From NCBI GenBank assembly GCA_903813345.2, contig CAIIXF020000003.1, positions 30,085,248 to 30,149,247 of the forward strand: 64,000 nucleotides of DNA, read 5' to 3'. This document shows, one piece after another, positions 1-13,400 of this stretch (position 1 is its first letter; each line of letters begins with the position of its first letter). Below the pieces are notes generated by a model. That model saw nothing but the letters and a program-made list of their open reading frames with translations. It was not told the origin of the DNA and did not search any database. The position numbers and the translations under genes are program-made. Source of the DNA: Owenia fusiformis (Eukaryota; Annelida; Polychaeta; Sabellida; Oweniidae).

Positions 1-1401
1 CCACTGATGGGATTTTATACATGGGCCTATTTTATAAACTATTTGACAGTTGGTTTAGTATGTACATGTACTTCAACATGGGGATGTGAACATTTGTCTC
101 AGCATCTTGACTATTTTCAAAGAGAAAGAATTGGTAAATGATGATTTTCAGTAAAACATAACTGAGTTATAAGTGTCGAAATAGAAACTAATTAGACATG
201 GCTCGAAGAATTTCAAATTAATCGTATTGTATTAAGAGATATGTAAAAGTTACATGGACTAATAGGTACATGCGCAATGAAAAACGCAACATTTTGAAGT
301 TCATCAATACGACAAGACTGTATACAAAAACAGTGACGGAGATTAATCAGAGAGAGTTTTGCCTCAGAAGAGCTCAATAAAGTGTGGATGGATTTATTTA
401 CATTTAAAATATTAAGCACATTCAGGAATAAAACACACTAAACAAAAACTGACATGTTTGAAAAGACAGGGATCACCGCGACTATGCTTCAGAATTTATT
501 GGAATTTTTTGCTATCAGTGATATTTTTAGTGAAAGTTAAATAGGAATTCAAGAGGTTCGCATTGAGAAAACTCCCTGGGTGTGATATAAAGCACATTGT
601 GGGGTGAAATTGAAAGGATTGATACAAAAGAAAATGAAAATCTGATTAAAGAAGTTCACGTGTCATGAGATAAGGTTGAATAAGGGTATAGAGCAGACAG
701 TGCACATGAGGGAAACTACGGATAGGATTCATAGTGTAAACAGAACACTTGATTCGCATAGAAAAAATGACATGAATTAGGAAACGTAGCATCAACAGCC
801 GATAGAGATGATTTTGTAGCATCTGGACCTAAAATACCAAAATAAACGGTGAATGAATACATTTTTGATCATTGATAAGCTGTTCATCTGACCACAAAGG
901 AATCCGGCACGTGTCCTCGCAAAATCCAATCTTGCATTTTAAACAAGCTTTGAATTCCTGTGGAATAATCAAAGGCACCAGGCCAAGTGTCAAGACTGAA
1001 GAATGAAAATATTTCAACAGTTTAAAAGTTAACTAGGCATCTACCAGACACGCTTGTATTGGATTTCTAGGTAATACTATTGAAGTTTAACCACAACAAA
1101 AGGACAATAAAGACTGTCATAAAATGACCAACTGTTCAGTTGGAAGGACTTGAGCTGACTGTCCCAGTCAAATACTGAACATGAGGTTTTCAACATACAA
1201 AATCTAGCCTGTCAATAATAGATTTATTTTGGTAGCGGACTGTGAGGAATAGTAGATGTGGAATTTGGATTATAAATATGGATGCATTTTAACTTACTTA
1301 ATAACATTACTTTTTGAAACACAAAATCTGGACTGGATAAAGTATTTTGACGAAAATGTGAAAATCAACGATTGTGTAAACAGTATACTCCTTCAAATAC
1401 A
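1..1401. other. Unassigned sequence before exon A
   Basis: AT-rich, no exon, repeat or RNA gene recognised. The last few hundred bases may be promoter and 5' UTR of exon A. No TATA element in a convincing position was found. Confidence 0.3.
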
Positions 1402-1488
1402 ATGAATCGTAAAATTGCATTCTACTACGGAGATTGGAATATGGCAGGAAATCTGGATGGAATGAACATCTATCAGAGACCTAAATAT
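1402..1488 (+). CDS. RhoGEF alternative first coding exon A
   Basis: An ATG at 1402 opens 29 codons (start MNRKIAFYYGDW, end NIYQRPKY) ending exactly at a GTAAGT donor at 1489. The exon ends in phase 0, which matches the phase-0 start of the shared exon at 13097. It would be joined across an 11.6-kb intron. I do not recognise the encoded sequence; it is tyrosine-rich and not a signal peptide. It rests on an open frame, a strong donor and phase match only. Confidence 0.5.
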
Positions 1489-4400
1489 GTAAGTGTCTTA
1501 CCCCCCAAACAATGGTCTCTTAATTGTCAACATGTTTTCATTTAAAAGATGATGATTTTATTGTTTTTTATTTGAAATAAATATATTCTAGTTTATAATT
1601 ATATGACTAATGAAAGCAATTCAACTTAATCTAATAAACTACACCATACCACACCACACCACACCATACCACACCACACCACACCACACTACACCACACT
1701 ACACTACACCACACTACACTACACTGCACTATACTACACTATACTACACTATACTACACTACACTACACTGCACTACACTTCACTACACTACTGTATATT
1801 ATACTACACTACTATGTCAGTTCTTTTACAGTTACAGAATACAGTTTGGGTCATTGGGTGGTAGTATGTAGAGATCAATCACTTTTTGCAAAGTTTATTT
1901 TGCAGTTGAACATATTTTTTAATTATGAATCTTGCCAATATGATGTAACAGACCTCCCAAAATGGAGAAGTAATGATTGAGTAAGATACAATTTTAATAT
2001 CTATTATTTTCTTATACTCACTGGTTTTTGGCATGAGCAGTTCAAATCCAGTCACCCATTTTTCAAATCATGTGGTCAAACACGCTTTATGCATTTATCA
2101 TCATTGTAATGTGTTACATCTTTGCATGTTATTATCAATTTGCCACTTTGAAAATGTATTTTTCCGGAGTAAACCTGTTGTTATTTTCCATACATGTGGT
2201 TTATAGGTCTCACTTGGAGACAGGATGATGCTATCTTTACATATATAGAGGTCTTTTAAAACAGATTAGTTTGTGTTCATCAAGCCTTGTATCTAGCCTT
2301 TGGGTACCCCTTTCATTAGTTTGGTTCCTTTTAACTTCATTTACATTAGTTATTACTACTAGTTCATTCTGGGCCCCCTTAAGATTAGATGTAACCAAAT
2401 TGTAACTTTTCATAAGAGTAAATTCTGTCTTTCTTGGTGGGCTTGATTGAATGGCTTGTGGTTTTTCTGTCTGGAGGTAAGGATAATTTGATATTTTCAG
2501 TGTGTGGTTGGTTCATTGGTCTCAGAAACGTTTTTTTCTATTTTTTCTTTTCAAAATCTTTAGAAATAATCTAAAGGTGCCCAGGTTTTATAGCCCATTA
2601 TAATAGTGTATGCCAGATTATGATATGGGTGTCCCATTATATTATAGTATGCCCCATATATTGAGTTTGTTGATTTACTCCTCTGTTGTTGAGATTTGTT
2701 TCCTCTGTCCCCTCACCAATTACAAATCTATAGAGGGGGTCATGGGTTTGGGGTCTTGTGGGTAGGTGTATAGTTGGGGGGCCACAAGGGCTTGTAGCTA
2801 GACTACGACTTGATGTGAGACTATTCAATTCTTAGATTGGCAAAAATTGTACGTGCAGAAATATAGCAGACATGTATGAGCAAAACTGTTTTCTATAAAT
2901 CTATTTGCAATAGGTCAAAGATCAAAGGAGCAATGTTTTACCTATTATGTCAACTCTTTATTGTATTGTTCCGCTTCTATTGCAAATCCTGTAACAACTC
3001 ATAAAGGATTATGTGAGATTTCTCAGGCGTTATTTATTGAATTTGTTGGTGGAAATATTGAACTTCGGCTCTTTGACATTGAGGGATTTAATCGTAGAAT
3101 TTGACAAAGGTTCACATATCAAATAACATTGGTTTAAACTGCTCTCAATATTGGACCATTATTATACCGTCAAAGTTATCCCAGTGAGAATTTGTCATTA
3201 TAAATTCACTAATTCTATGAATTTCTCCAAAATTTTGAATGGAATGATTTTTTTGAGATATTTCTAGGAATTTTATAGTTTGTGATAGCAACCATTTTGA
3301 ACTCTTTTCTCAAAAATGTCCTCTTTTGTTCATTTTATTCCACAGAAAAATAGGGTATTTTGATATTTTATGCTGGAGTTTTCAATCCAATTCGACAGAA
3401 AATTGCATTTACTGTTAGTCAATGAAAATGGTCTGCATAACAGCCAATCATATGTTCAGATCCAGAAAAGCCTATGAATGGATATACATGTATTTATTTT
3501 TGGAACCATTTGAGAGTGATTTTCTAAATCCAATTGCCCCTTGATGCCACAATGTCTTCTTTTATATGTATTATTATTCAATTCAATACTTTTTGCTTTC
3601 CTGTATTATTAGTAAACCAATTATTTTCCAAGTTTGGTTTCAGTAAATTCTTCATATTAAATTAAGTAAGTATATAAGAGGGATAGGCGTCCAAAATGGG
3701 AGTTGTAAAAATTGAAAGTTAAGTTAATTGGTGTGGTATTAAGTATCCACTGTTCAGGTTGTACTTTTGTTGAATGGCCGACTTATAGAATAGTCAGGTC
3801 TAACAATAGAATATCTAGATTAGAAATTACCAGGGCTCGAAACATTGGGCTTGAAACAGATCTCATATGAAATCCAAACCATATAGTAGCTTTATAATGA
3901 TCAAATAGCATGGATAATAGAGAAAATTGAAGGAATGATTTACATGGTACAAAGAGGTCTTAACAACTGTGGGTGGCCCATGCTATACTAAACAGGTATG
4001 GTTTTAATCATTTTCATGTTGAAAGGACTTTGAAAATAATCCAAAAGGTTATATTCATGATTTTAATGAGAGATGATTTTGGGAAATAATACTGTACAAA
4101 CAGTATTGAAATTGAAGTAGTATTATTATTTCATAATTGCACATTCATGTACTTCAGTTCAAGTTGAAGTTAGGACAGTTTGAATAAATCCAACATGTGG
4201 AAGTATTATGTTCTAAAATTTGTTTCAATATTTTGAAAAATGTTGTTTAATGCATGCAATGTTATATTGGGATATTCAACACTTAAAGTTGTGCATTCAT
4301 TTCGCTGGTGGCCATAGAGAAAATGTTGAAAGGCTTTTGAATACATTAAAACATTTTGTAATATTATGTGTGAATGAAGAACCAGGTACGACCTGACATT

Positions 4401-7400
4401 GATTTTAATATCCAAAGCCAAAACACAAAAATGAGCAAAATGGATTCATGGATTCGTCATTTAGTGCAACTATTAGTTCTGAACTATCAGAGTATATCAC
4501 AAGTATTTAAGTACAGGATCTAATAAAATGAATTTTGGAAAATTTTAATAAGTTTCAGTTTCATGTAAACAAAGTTTCTTACATTAGAAATATTGCAGAT
4601 TGATTATATTTATGGTAAGTTAAGCATAAAAAAAATATGACGAAGCCAAACAAGGATAAAGCAATTGAAGGTTCGTATTTCCCATTCAGTATTTTGAAAT
4701 TGCTATAATTTAAAATCATTGAAATCTTGAATTTGATGGATAATCCTTATGATTAAATTACAAAACAACCAGATGTTTTTCAAGTTTTCCCTGCAGAAAA
4801 CAATATCTTTACAGGATCTAATAACAGTGCAGTAACTATGGCCTCTTTGATAAAATAATGTGTTAAAGATATATCTAAAGTATACATATTACCATCCTTC
4901 TTCAAAGGACTTCATTTATGCCTAAATAGAGAGAAGCAAGGGTATATACTTGTAAAATACCCTTGCAGCAAGGATGACATATTACAGCTATACTTTTCTA
5001 TCATGATTGGTCTCTAAAGCTGGGTACCTTCATTGTATAGTATCCATGCTTCATCTAACTATGTGCAGCCAGACAGTATCATGCATGGCTACAATAAGGA
5101 GTTTCTCCCAAGAATTATATCAATTGGGCACAGCATCCACCTACGATTTTTAAAATAGACTTGCACCCATCTGAAAATTCATTTGCACCCACTTGAAAAT
5201 GAGAAAATTCATGAAAAGGGGCATATTTTGACCACCAATTTTGGTCAGAATTGTGAAAATGAGAATTTTGCATCCACTTGAAAAAAAATTCTGTGGAGAT
5301 CACTGACACACCTAACAAGTTTTAACAATACAAAATTTAATAGGGTCCAATGTTGCCATAGTTGCATATAAAGAAAACAAACACCTAACCCTCATTTCTC
5401 CAAAAATAAAGGGCTTTCTACAAAAACCCATATATTGAACAAATATTTTACTCTATTGAGGTGAATACCTGTACATCTTTCTTTGAAAGTGCTACAGGTA
5501 TTCACCGAAAATAGAGTGAAATATTTGTTTTATTATCTAGCTAAACATCATAGGTTAAAGTCATAGGTTAACATTGATACTTTTACGAATCTACTCGGTT
5601 CGTCTGCCATTTTGACTTACACTGAACTAAATTATTTACACTGAACGAAAACAAATTCTTTGAAAATTCCCGGGAGCGTGGGATATCGCTAGATATCTCA
5701 CGGTTGTCTTATCTGATTAGCATTGCCATTGAATATCGCCAGATATCCCACGACATGTGACCCGGTTTTGACCAATCATACTGTCGCTAGCTAGATAGTG
5801 ATATAATAATATCAGTTATCACACGTTTCAGCATGTGATACAGGAAATATTCCACGAAAGGTAATACTGTATCATCCACGAAAGCGAAGCTTGAGTGGTG
5901 ATATATTCTTACCCGAGTGGAATATTTCCTGTATCACATAAGCTGAAACGTGTGATGACGATTTTATCACATGTCTAGGAATTTTGAGGCATTTTGATTT
6001 GGTCAGTTATGATTGTTTTCAGTACTCTGTACTCCTGGTAACTATTATAATTTTTGATTTCGCTTTGAAACAATATGACGTCATACCGTTGTATTCGTAC
6101 TTTTTTGTGAAATAGTATGACGTCATATTGTTTTCCTTAGCTAGAAGTGATATAATCAGTGACGTCACATCGTTGCTATTGACTCCGTAGTGATACAGCT
6201 CACCGTATCACATGAAAATTAGTCACGTGTCATGTGATACGGAATATACATCATCACAATTGACCAATCAAAATGCTTAGACACTCCTAGTCATGTGATA
6301 AGTGTATAGATCCAAGGTAAATGACCTGTGGAGAAGATTCAGAGAGCAGGTGAACTTTTGGGTGAAAATGATTAATATAAATAGTTCAACAGTTATATTC
6401 ATAAATAACCCCATAGTTCTATGTTGTACTTTAATGTTGAAGTATTTCTAATATTCAGGTCTAGATTTGCCGCAAGAGCTATCAATGGAAAGCTTGACTT
6501 ACCACTGTGAGTCTGACTTAAGGCACATAATATTTTACAATATAAGACATTCCAAATATGTAGTTTTCATGTTGGACAGTTGACAGTATTCACAAATAAG
6601 AAAAACACATTTTGAATGACCTATATAATATTCCATGTTTTAGCTTTTGGACATTTGAACATAACACATTTGATCAGTTTCAGGCCCGTAGTCAGGATTT
6701 TCCAAGGGGGGTTCACTTTTCAAAAAATTCTAGGGGGGTTCACTTTTGACAACTTTATCCCAAAAATGGCCAGAATCACTTGAAAAGTGCTCAGAATGCT
6801 GAAAACTGCATAATTTTTAAAGAATTTTTTGGCCAGGTGGGTACCCCCAAACCCCTCTCTGGCTATGGGCCTGGGTTTTTCAATTTTAAATCAAATTAAT
6901 TTAAGCTATGATCATTCATTGTTTTTAAGGCCCAATCATGGTTATCTTTGGAAATTCATTGTGAACATTGCCCATTCATATTCTTCTATGATAATTCATT
7001 GAAGAAACATTCATTGTTCGCAAGAAACATTAATTGTTTCCTAAGACCATTCCATGCTATGCTATTTAGAAAATTGAGTAAAATGGTGAACTATAAACTA
7101 TATTACACTGAACTACTCTTAGAATTACATTTACTGTATATGACATTTATTGGTGGTAAATAAAAAAAAATACATCTGATTTGTTTGTCAATAGAGTTTC
7201 AGTAAACACATTATTTTTGACCAGCAGACAGTGAAACAAGCAGCGTTTGGAGCATTACTGTTAATGTATGGACCTGAATAGAGATGCAACTTGTGGTCTC
7301 CGTATCTATAAATCATGTTTTAGTTAATTAAAAAACATTTGTAAGTTGATACTTTGATTTAAGTTTTCATGTTTGTCGGACAGAATGAGTTATAAGAATT

Positions 7401-10400
7401 CTGCTTCATCGATAAATATCCATATATGGATGCCATAATTATAGACACTTGCTTTTGAAATTTTGTTTTTAATCGAAAATGAAATTGTTTATCTTGTCAA
7501 CTCCTCGTTTGTCAAGCTTTATGCTGGGTTGAATGGACCTCTTCACTAAGTTGCGGTGAACTTAGGTGACCATTATAAAAAATACAAAGTGATAAGTACC
7601 CAGATGTTTGCTGAGATAATGTAACAGAAATGTTTATAATTTGATAGCTGTGGCAAATGAGGGTAGAGTACTGTATATATACTCAAAACATACAACAGGC
7701 TCTTTGATGTTTTGTTTGTTTTTTAATTTTCTCCCATTTCATATTGAATACTCCTCTATCAAACCTCACATTAGTACCTTTCTTTTGTCATACTATCGAG
7801 GCTATATCCACGTTCATACAAATTTTTTCAAATTCAAAGGATCGAGGCTTGAAATATACCAATAATTGATATTTCACACAGGACTCAGTTTGGCCAATAA
7901 TGTTGTATCTTGGTCTGCTCGTTTTTATCCATCATTTGTATTAGTTTCTAATTGAATTCAGTCCAATATTTGCACACATGCATGTGTGGCATTGAAAAGT
8001 GCCTGGCGATCTGAGAGTCAACAAAAATGAAGTCAAGTTAAAATGTCTAAACCAACAAAAACCCTAATATCCTGTCCTCATAGTGTTGATAAAACACGAT
8101 CAGTGCCCTTATTGTCGGGCTTTATAGGAAGGAACCAATGGTCGCAGGAAGTTAAGAGTAATCCAGCGGTTGTTTTGAACATCTCAAGTGGGCATATTCA
8201 GTTTTTGAAGGATAGAATTGACTAAATGTCAATATGGAAGATAGTTGATTGACACTTTTAGGTTAATTTATATTGGGATCTATTGAAAACATGTACATAT
8301 AATTAACATCTCTATTTATTCAATCAAACATTTGATGACCTTAATTGTCATAATTGGAATAATGATAGTGAAAAGTATACCATTTTACATTATGGGCACA
8401 TCACCTATATGCACCCAAATAGACCTACTGAGCTCTACTGCAAATTATACATCATGTGAACTTAATTCTTTAAAGCTTGGAAGATGTATATAAAGGTGTT
8501 TGTATTTCAAAACTATCCTTGCCCAGTCAAAAAAATTAAGTTGTTGTTTCATTAAAAAATGAATGAAATTATTTAATACATTTTTTATGAATCAATAAAT
8601 CAATGAAATACTGTATTGAAACCAAAAATAATACATAAAAGGTAACAATGCACTACACGTACTCGTATGTGTATCAAGCATTTTTTCAGTTGAAATTAAT
8701 AATTCATTGATTATAACAATATGCAAATTAGGTTAGTACACTCCAGGAAATACAGCTGAGATATGAAGTATGCTACAAAGAAGAATTAATATTCATGAAT
8801 TTGAAATTGAAGATAAGACTGTTGAACTCAGAATCTTACACAGAACAACACTAATGATGTTTGAGATGTGTAGACATGTATAGGATGTAATTGATTTTTA
8901 TCTGCAATATTGATTCAAATTTTATTGGTTGATGATCACCCAGGATGATTGTATTGGAAGATGGATTGAAATTAAACAGCTGACAGTAAAGATAGGGGAA
9001 AGGTGAAATGACTCGTTTTATTTGACTAATTCAGATTGGCCAAAATGGTGGAATAAGTACCTCGTTTCAAGGATTTAACTCAGGAAATAACTATTAATAA
9101 GGATACGAACTGATATTAATAAGAATATTATATTTGAATCTTTGACATTTTTCCATCTTCACCGCTGTGATTTTAATATTTTCGTAAGGAGCTTTGGAAA
9201 TGACGATTGACACAGATAGATTCAGACATATGTTTGTTTAATCTGTATATGTGTGTTTACCCACTTGATTCCATGGCTTACTGTGGAGTAGCAGGTCGGG
9301 AATGACAAACTGAGATTAGTTACCACGGTGACCAACTCACCTGAGAAATATTCCACTCAACTTTATTCAAATTCAAAGTAAATTGTTACAGAACGTGGAT
9401 TTTGGCAAGACTTTCACCAACGTGTTCAGAAGTATAATATCACAAGGCAGTTTGATTGTTGGAATCCACATGGAGGATATATGAACATTTAAGTGTTACT
9501 TGGAATTTGGAATAATATTTAAACATTGTGACTATGGCTTCAGTTAGTTGTGTTTTGAGGAGGATAAGTGGTAGGTTACAGGTATGTCACAGTGTTATAA
9601 TTTCATATTTATTTTATTGGTGTGTTACTTTGTGTATAAGAAGCCATGTAATGTCACAAATTGGCACCTTGATCCAGTAAGGTATTTCAAAAAGGAAAAC
9701 ATTAGGAAGAAAGTATGATACTTTGGAAATTAAGTTATATTACTTTTACATATAAGGTCATTTAGTGAGACTATGTGACGAGAAGATTTACAGTAAAGTC
9801 TCCCATTTTCTCCTAAAGGAGAGAGTTATAGATGATTAGTATTTCTTTTTTATTGAGGCTATTTATGCCATAATATGGTCAAACCAAGCAAAAAGTATCG
9901 TTTTCCACATTTTCATACAGATATATCTTTTGATATATAAAACTGATTCTTATAAATCAAGCATGAAAGATGGAGTACTAGATAAAAATAATTTTCTGGC
10001 AATAGTTCATTTGAACTAAAAAGTTAAAATCTCCCAAAGAATGAAGCAAATGTAATGAGTTTCATCGTTAATATTATACAATTTATATATTTTATTTTGA
10101 TTTTATTGAAAGCATGGGTGAATGGCCGCCTAAACTAAAAGAAAATCTACTGACTTAATGTTATTCAAAAACTAAACTATGTTTTATTATGTAGGGCTCT
10201 AGTTGTTAATTCATCACAAGTTTGTATGCGTTTTAAAACTAGAACATTTTAAAAGACGTCATACGGGTGATGTTTTTTCAAAATCGCAGTACAACGTTAA
10301 GCTTTTTGACAAACATGAATTTATAGTTCATTTGCAATGGATATGTGTCAACACTATACAAACGCTGGTTTTATAATATGATGGAAGTTTGTTGATAAAT

Positions 10401-13400
10401 ACAGTACATGCCCTATAAAACGACCTAATAGACATGTTTAGTTTTATGATCAAATGATAGAAAAAGAGGAAAGAGACAGAAAGGGATTCATTCAGTGGTT
10501 GTCTTGGTAACATTGTCACAACACAAAAGAATAGCTCATCTAAGTGAGCTAATAATTATTTTTGTGCAGTGCTTGAAAAATTTTAGTCTTGCTTAAAAGA
10601 CCCTGTACTTCCCCCCCTTTATCCTTATCTCTATATATATATCCTTCTCTCTGTATATTGCCAGGAAGGTAAAGAGAGTGAAGGTGCCGGGGGGGGGGGG
10701 GTGGATACAGTCTTTGAGCAAGACTAGAAAAATTATGATAATCTGACAATATCTCTGATATTCTTTGATTTTTTCATGATGAGGTCATGTTCACATTGAG
10801 TAATGAGTGGGTTGTAGGACTACCTATGAACAACAAATAAACATTAAAAAACATTTACATTCTCTTTTCATATAAGATTTGGATGTTAAATCTACATGTA
10901 CATGAATGATATTTGGTATGTAATGCTGATTTTGGAAACTCCTGTGTCAGAACATAGAAGTTCGATAAATTTGTTTTAATAAATCAAAATCACTCTACAG
11001 TGAAACGTGTCTAATCTGACCATTACTGGGCCATGGGAATGGTCAAAATGACTCAAAAGTGTTCATATTAGCAAATGGTCACATTTCAAGGTTTTCTCAT
11101 ATTTGAATCAATATAATAACAAAATTCAAACCAGGAAAAAGTGTTCACATTGAGAGGAGTTCAGATCAGAATGGTGTTCGGATAAACAGGTTTTACTACA
11201 TCGGAAAGAGTAGCTGTGGATTTTGTGGATTTTCTGACATCATAATCTACACATTATCTCAGTGATCAGGGCTGGTAGAGTTTTATAAAGTTCAAGTTCA
11301 CTGTTAATAGAGTGTTCTATTTGATATGTCACTGATAAAAGTAGGTGTCATATTAATGTACAATCAATATAACAGTCAAGTGACAGATGTCTTCACTAAT
11401 AGATGAAAATCTGATTTGAATTAATAGTACAGAGAACTTTTGTTACTATTATCTTAAAAATTTGTGAACATTTATTCTTTGAAGTTTTGAAAAATATCTC
11501 AATTTAACTCTAATAATGATATTTTCTTAGTTCATAAAAATATAATGATCAGTCGAGGCGATTACATAACTCACTATGAATAAAGTTTTCAAAATATCTG
11601 CGAAATAAAAGTTTTCCTTATCTAATATATTTTCATTAATTTTGTTATTATGGTCTCTCTCTTTAAAATGTGAAGTTACTATTTGTATTCAGTATAGGTG
11701 ACAGAATTATTGATATGTTAACTAAAGATTAAAACTGTTGAAGTACAGGTGTAATAGATAGCACCTTGTATTTTATCAACAATTTAATGAACCACTTAAG
11801 TAGATAATGGTACATGTATATACTCTACTAATGATAAGTTTGTCCATAGGCTCTTAATCCCACATATTTTGACAACTATGCATCTGTAGTATATATCAGC
11901 TCTACGTACACTTACATCAAAGTAATATATTAAGAGGGAGGGGGTGGGGTGTGTAATGATTGACCGTGTGACCAGAAACACTCATAGAGTGGCTGTGTTA
12001 AATACGTCCTAATTTTATTTCTATAACTTCTTGATGACAGCTTTACACATTTGGGAATGTCTGTTCAAAGAAAGGGATTATTTTTGATTAATTCTGCAAA
12101 ATTAAAACGAGGAGAAATGCTAATATGTGCTTAAATGAACTGAATGTACAGTGGTAGCCAAACTAAATGGGCTTGAAAAGGTACAGGTACAAAATCAATT
12201 AAAATCTACATGTACATGTACACATGTTTGTAAGGCTTTCAAGGTGAATCTTATGAAAAGCATCATAAGACAATATGTGGGCGTCAAATAGGAGATAGTG
12301 ACAATGATGAACATCCAGAGGAATTACCATGTTTAGTAATTTATGTAAGGAGTTGTAATCTTAAATGCAAATACCAAGGAAACACCTTTGGGGTCAAAAG
12401 AGATTGCCAAGGATAATATTTGTTTGGAGTACCCTAATTAAAGGATTAAGTAGTGCTACAATATAGTCGTGGGAGATTCTCTTTATTTATGTTTCCTTGT
12501 AGTATAAATCTATGTGTGTGTTGTTATTTATCCCAAAATAATTTAATATGAATTGATATATATGAAATAGCAAATAAACAGATAAATAATGTTCTCATAA
12601 AATTAATTTAATTTTCTTACATCTTGATAGTATGAGAAACACACATACCTGTATATGTGTACTTGTATATAAATATAAACAGTGTCAGAATTCTTGCACA
12701 GATTACCATGAGTGAGCCAATTTCCTCACAGCTTCCCTTGAATAACATTCCAAATGTCGATGGTTTTGATGTTATGTAGCACGACAAATTGAATATTTCT
12801 GAAATGGGCATTTTTGTGTTACAAAAGCAAGAAAATTTGGGGGTGTATTTGTTTAGTAAATCAGATAAATGGTAAATATGATTTGATGTAAATTTTTGTG
12901 GAATTTTCTAGAGAGTGATTAGCTGAAACACTTCTTCATCTTATCTTGTTCATTCATTATCCTATCACTAATAGAGGGGGCTGCTTTAAGGTCATGTGAC
13001 CTTGATTGGCCAATCATTGGTTGGATGATCACTATGGAGCTACCATCACAACACATTGAAACACCTCCTTTGATTTCTATCTTTGTATAATTGCAGACAC
13101 ATATAGAAAAAGCGAGCGATCTTTTGGAAGAAGCCAGTATGTTGTCCCAATCGGGAAACCTGGACGAGGCATCAGGATTAAAAGATGTTGCTAAGACGCT
13201 AAAGACGCACATGAACGACTTCACAAATCGTTTGGAAGGAACTCGAGAAAAAATTGACGACACTGCAAAATGTTATTGCCTATTAGATAAGGTGAGAGAT
13301 TTTAGAATTGAGATTTGAGAAAAGAATTGATATTCACACTTTGAATTATTTTGATTTAAAAGGTCTGATGCGAGTTCCATAAAATCAAGTGTTGTCCTCA

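Larger units (their letters stand above)
9582..13096. other. Intron between first exon B and shared exon 2
   Basis: AT-rich intron with two MITE-like elements (10580-10733 and 10996-11200). The rest shows no exon or RNA gene. Confidence 0.4.

Noticed and set aside
1610-1864. 84-codon HTTPHHTTP repeat frame
   Set aside because: Translation of the ACACY microsatellite.
6459-6506. 48-bp exon-like block between ATATTCAG and GTGAGT
   Set aside because: Its length is neutral, but in phase 0, which both neighbouring RhoGEF junctions need, it opens GTC TAG. It could only be non-coding.
8043-8225. 60-codon ATG frame
   Set aside because: No recognised domain, no splice or promoter context, and length expected by chance in this much sequence.
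12919-13263. 114-codon minus frame
   Set aside because: It overlaps the RhoGEF exon 2 antisense; shadow of a real exon.
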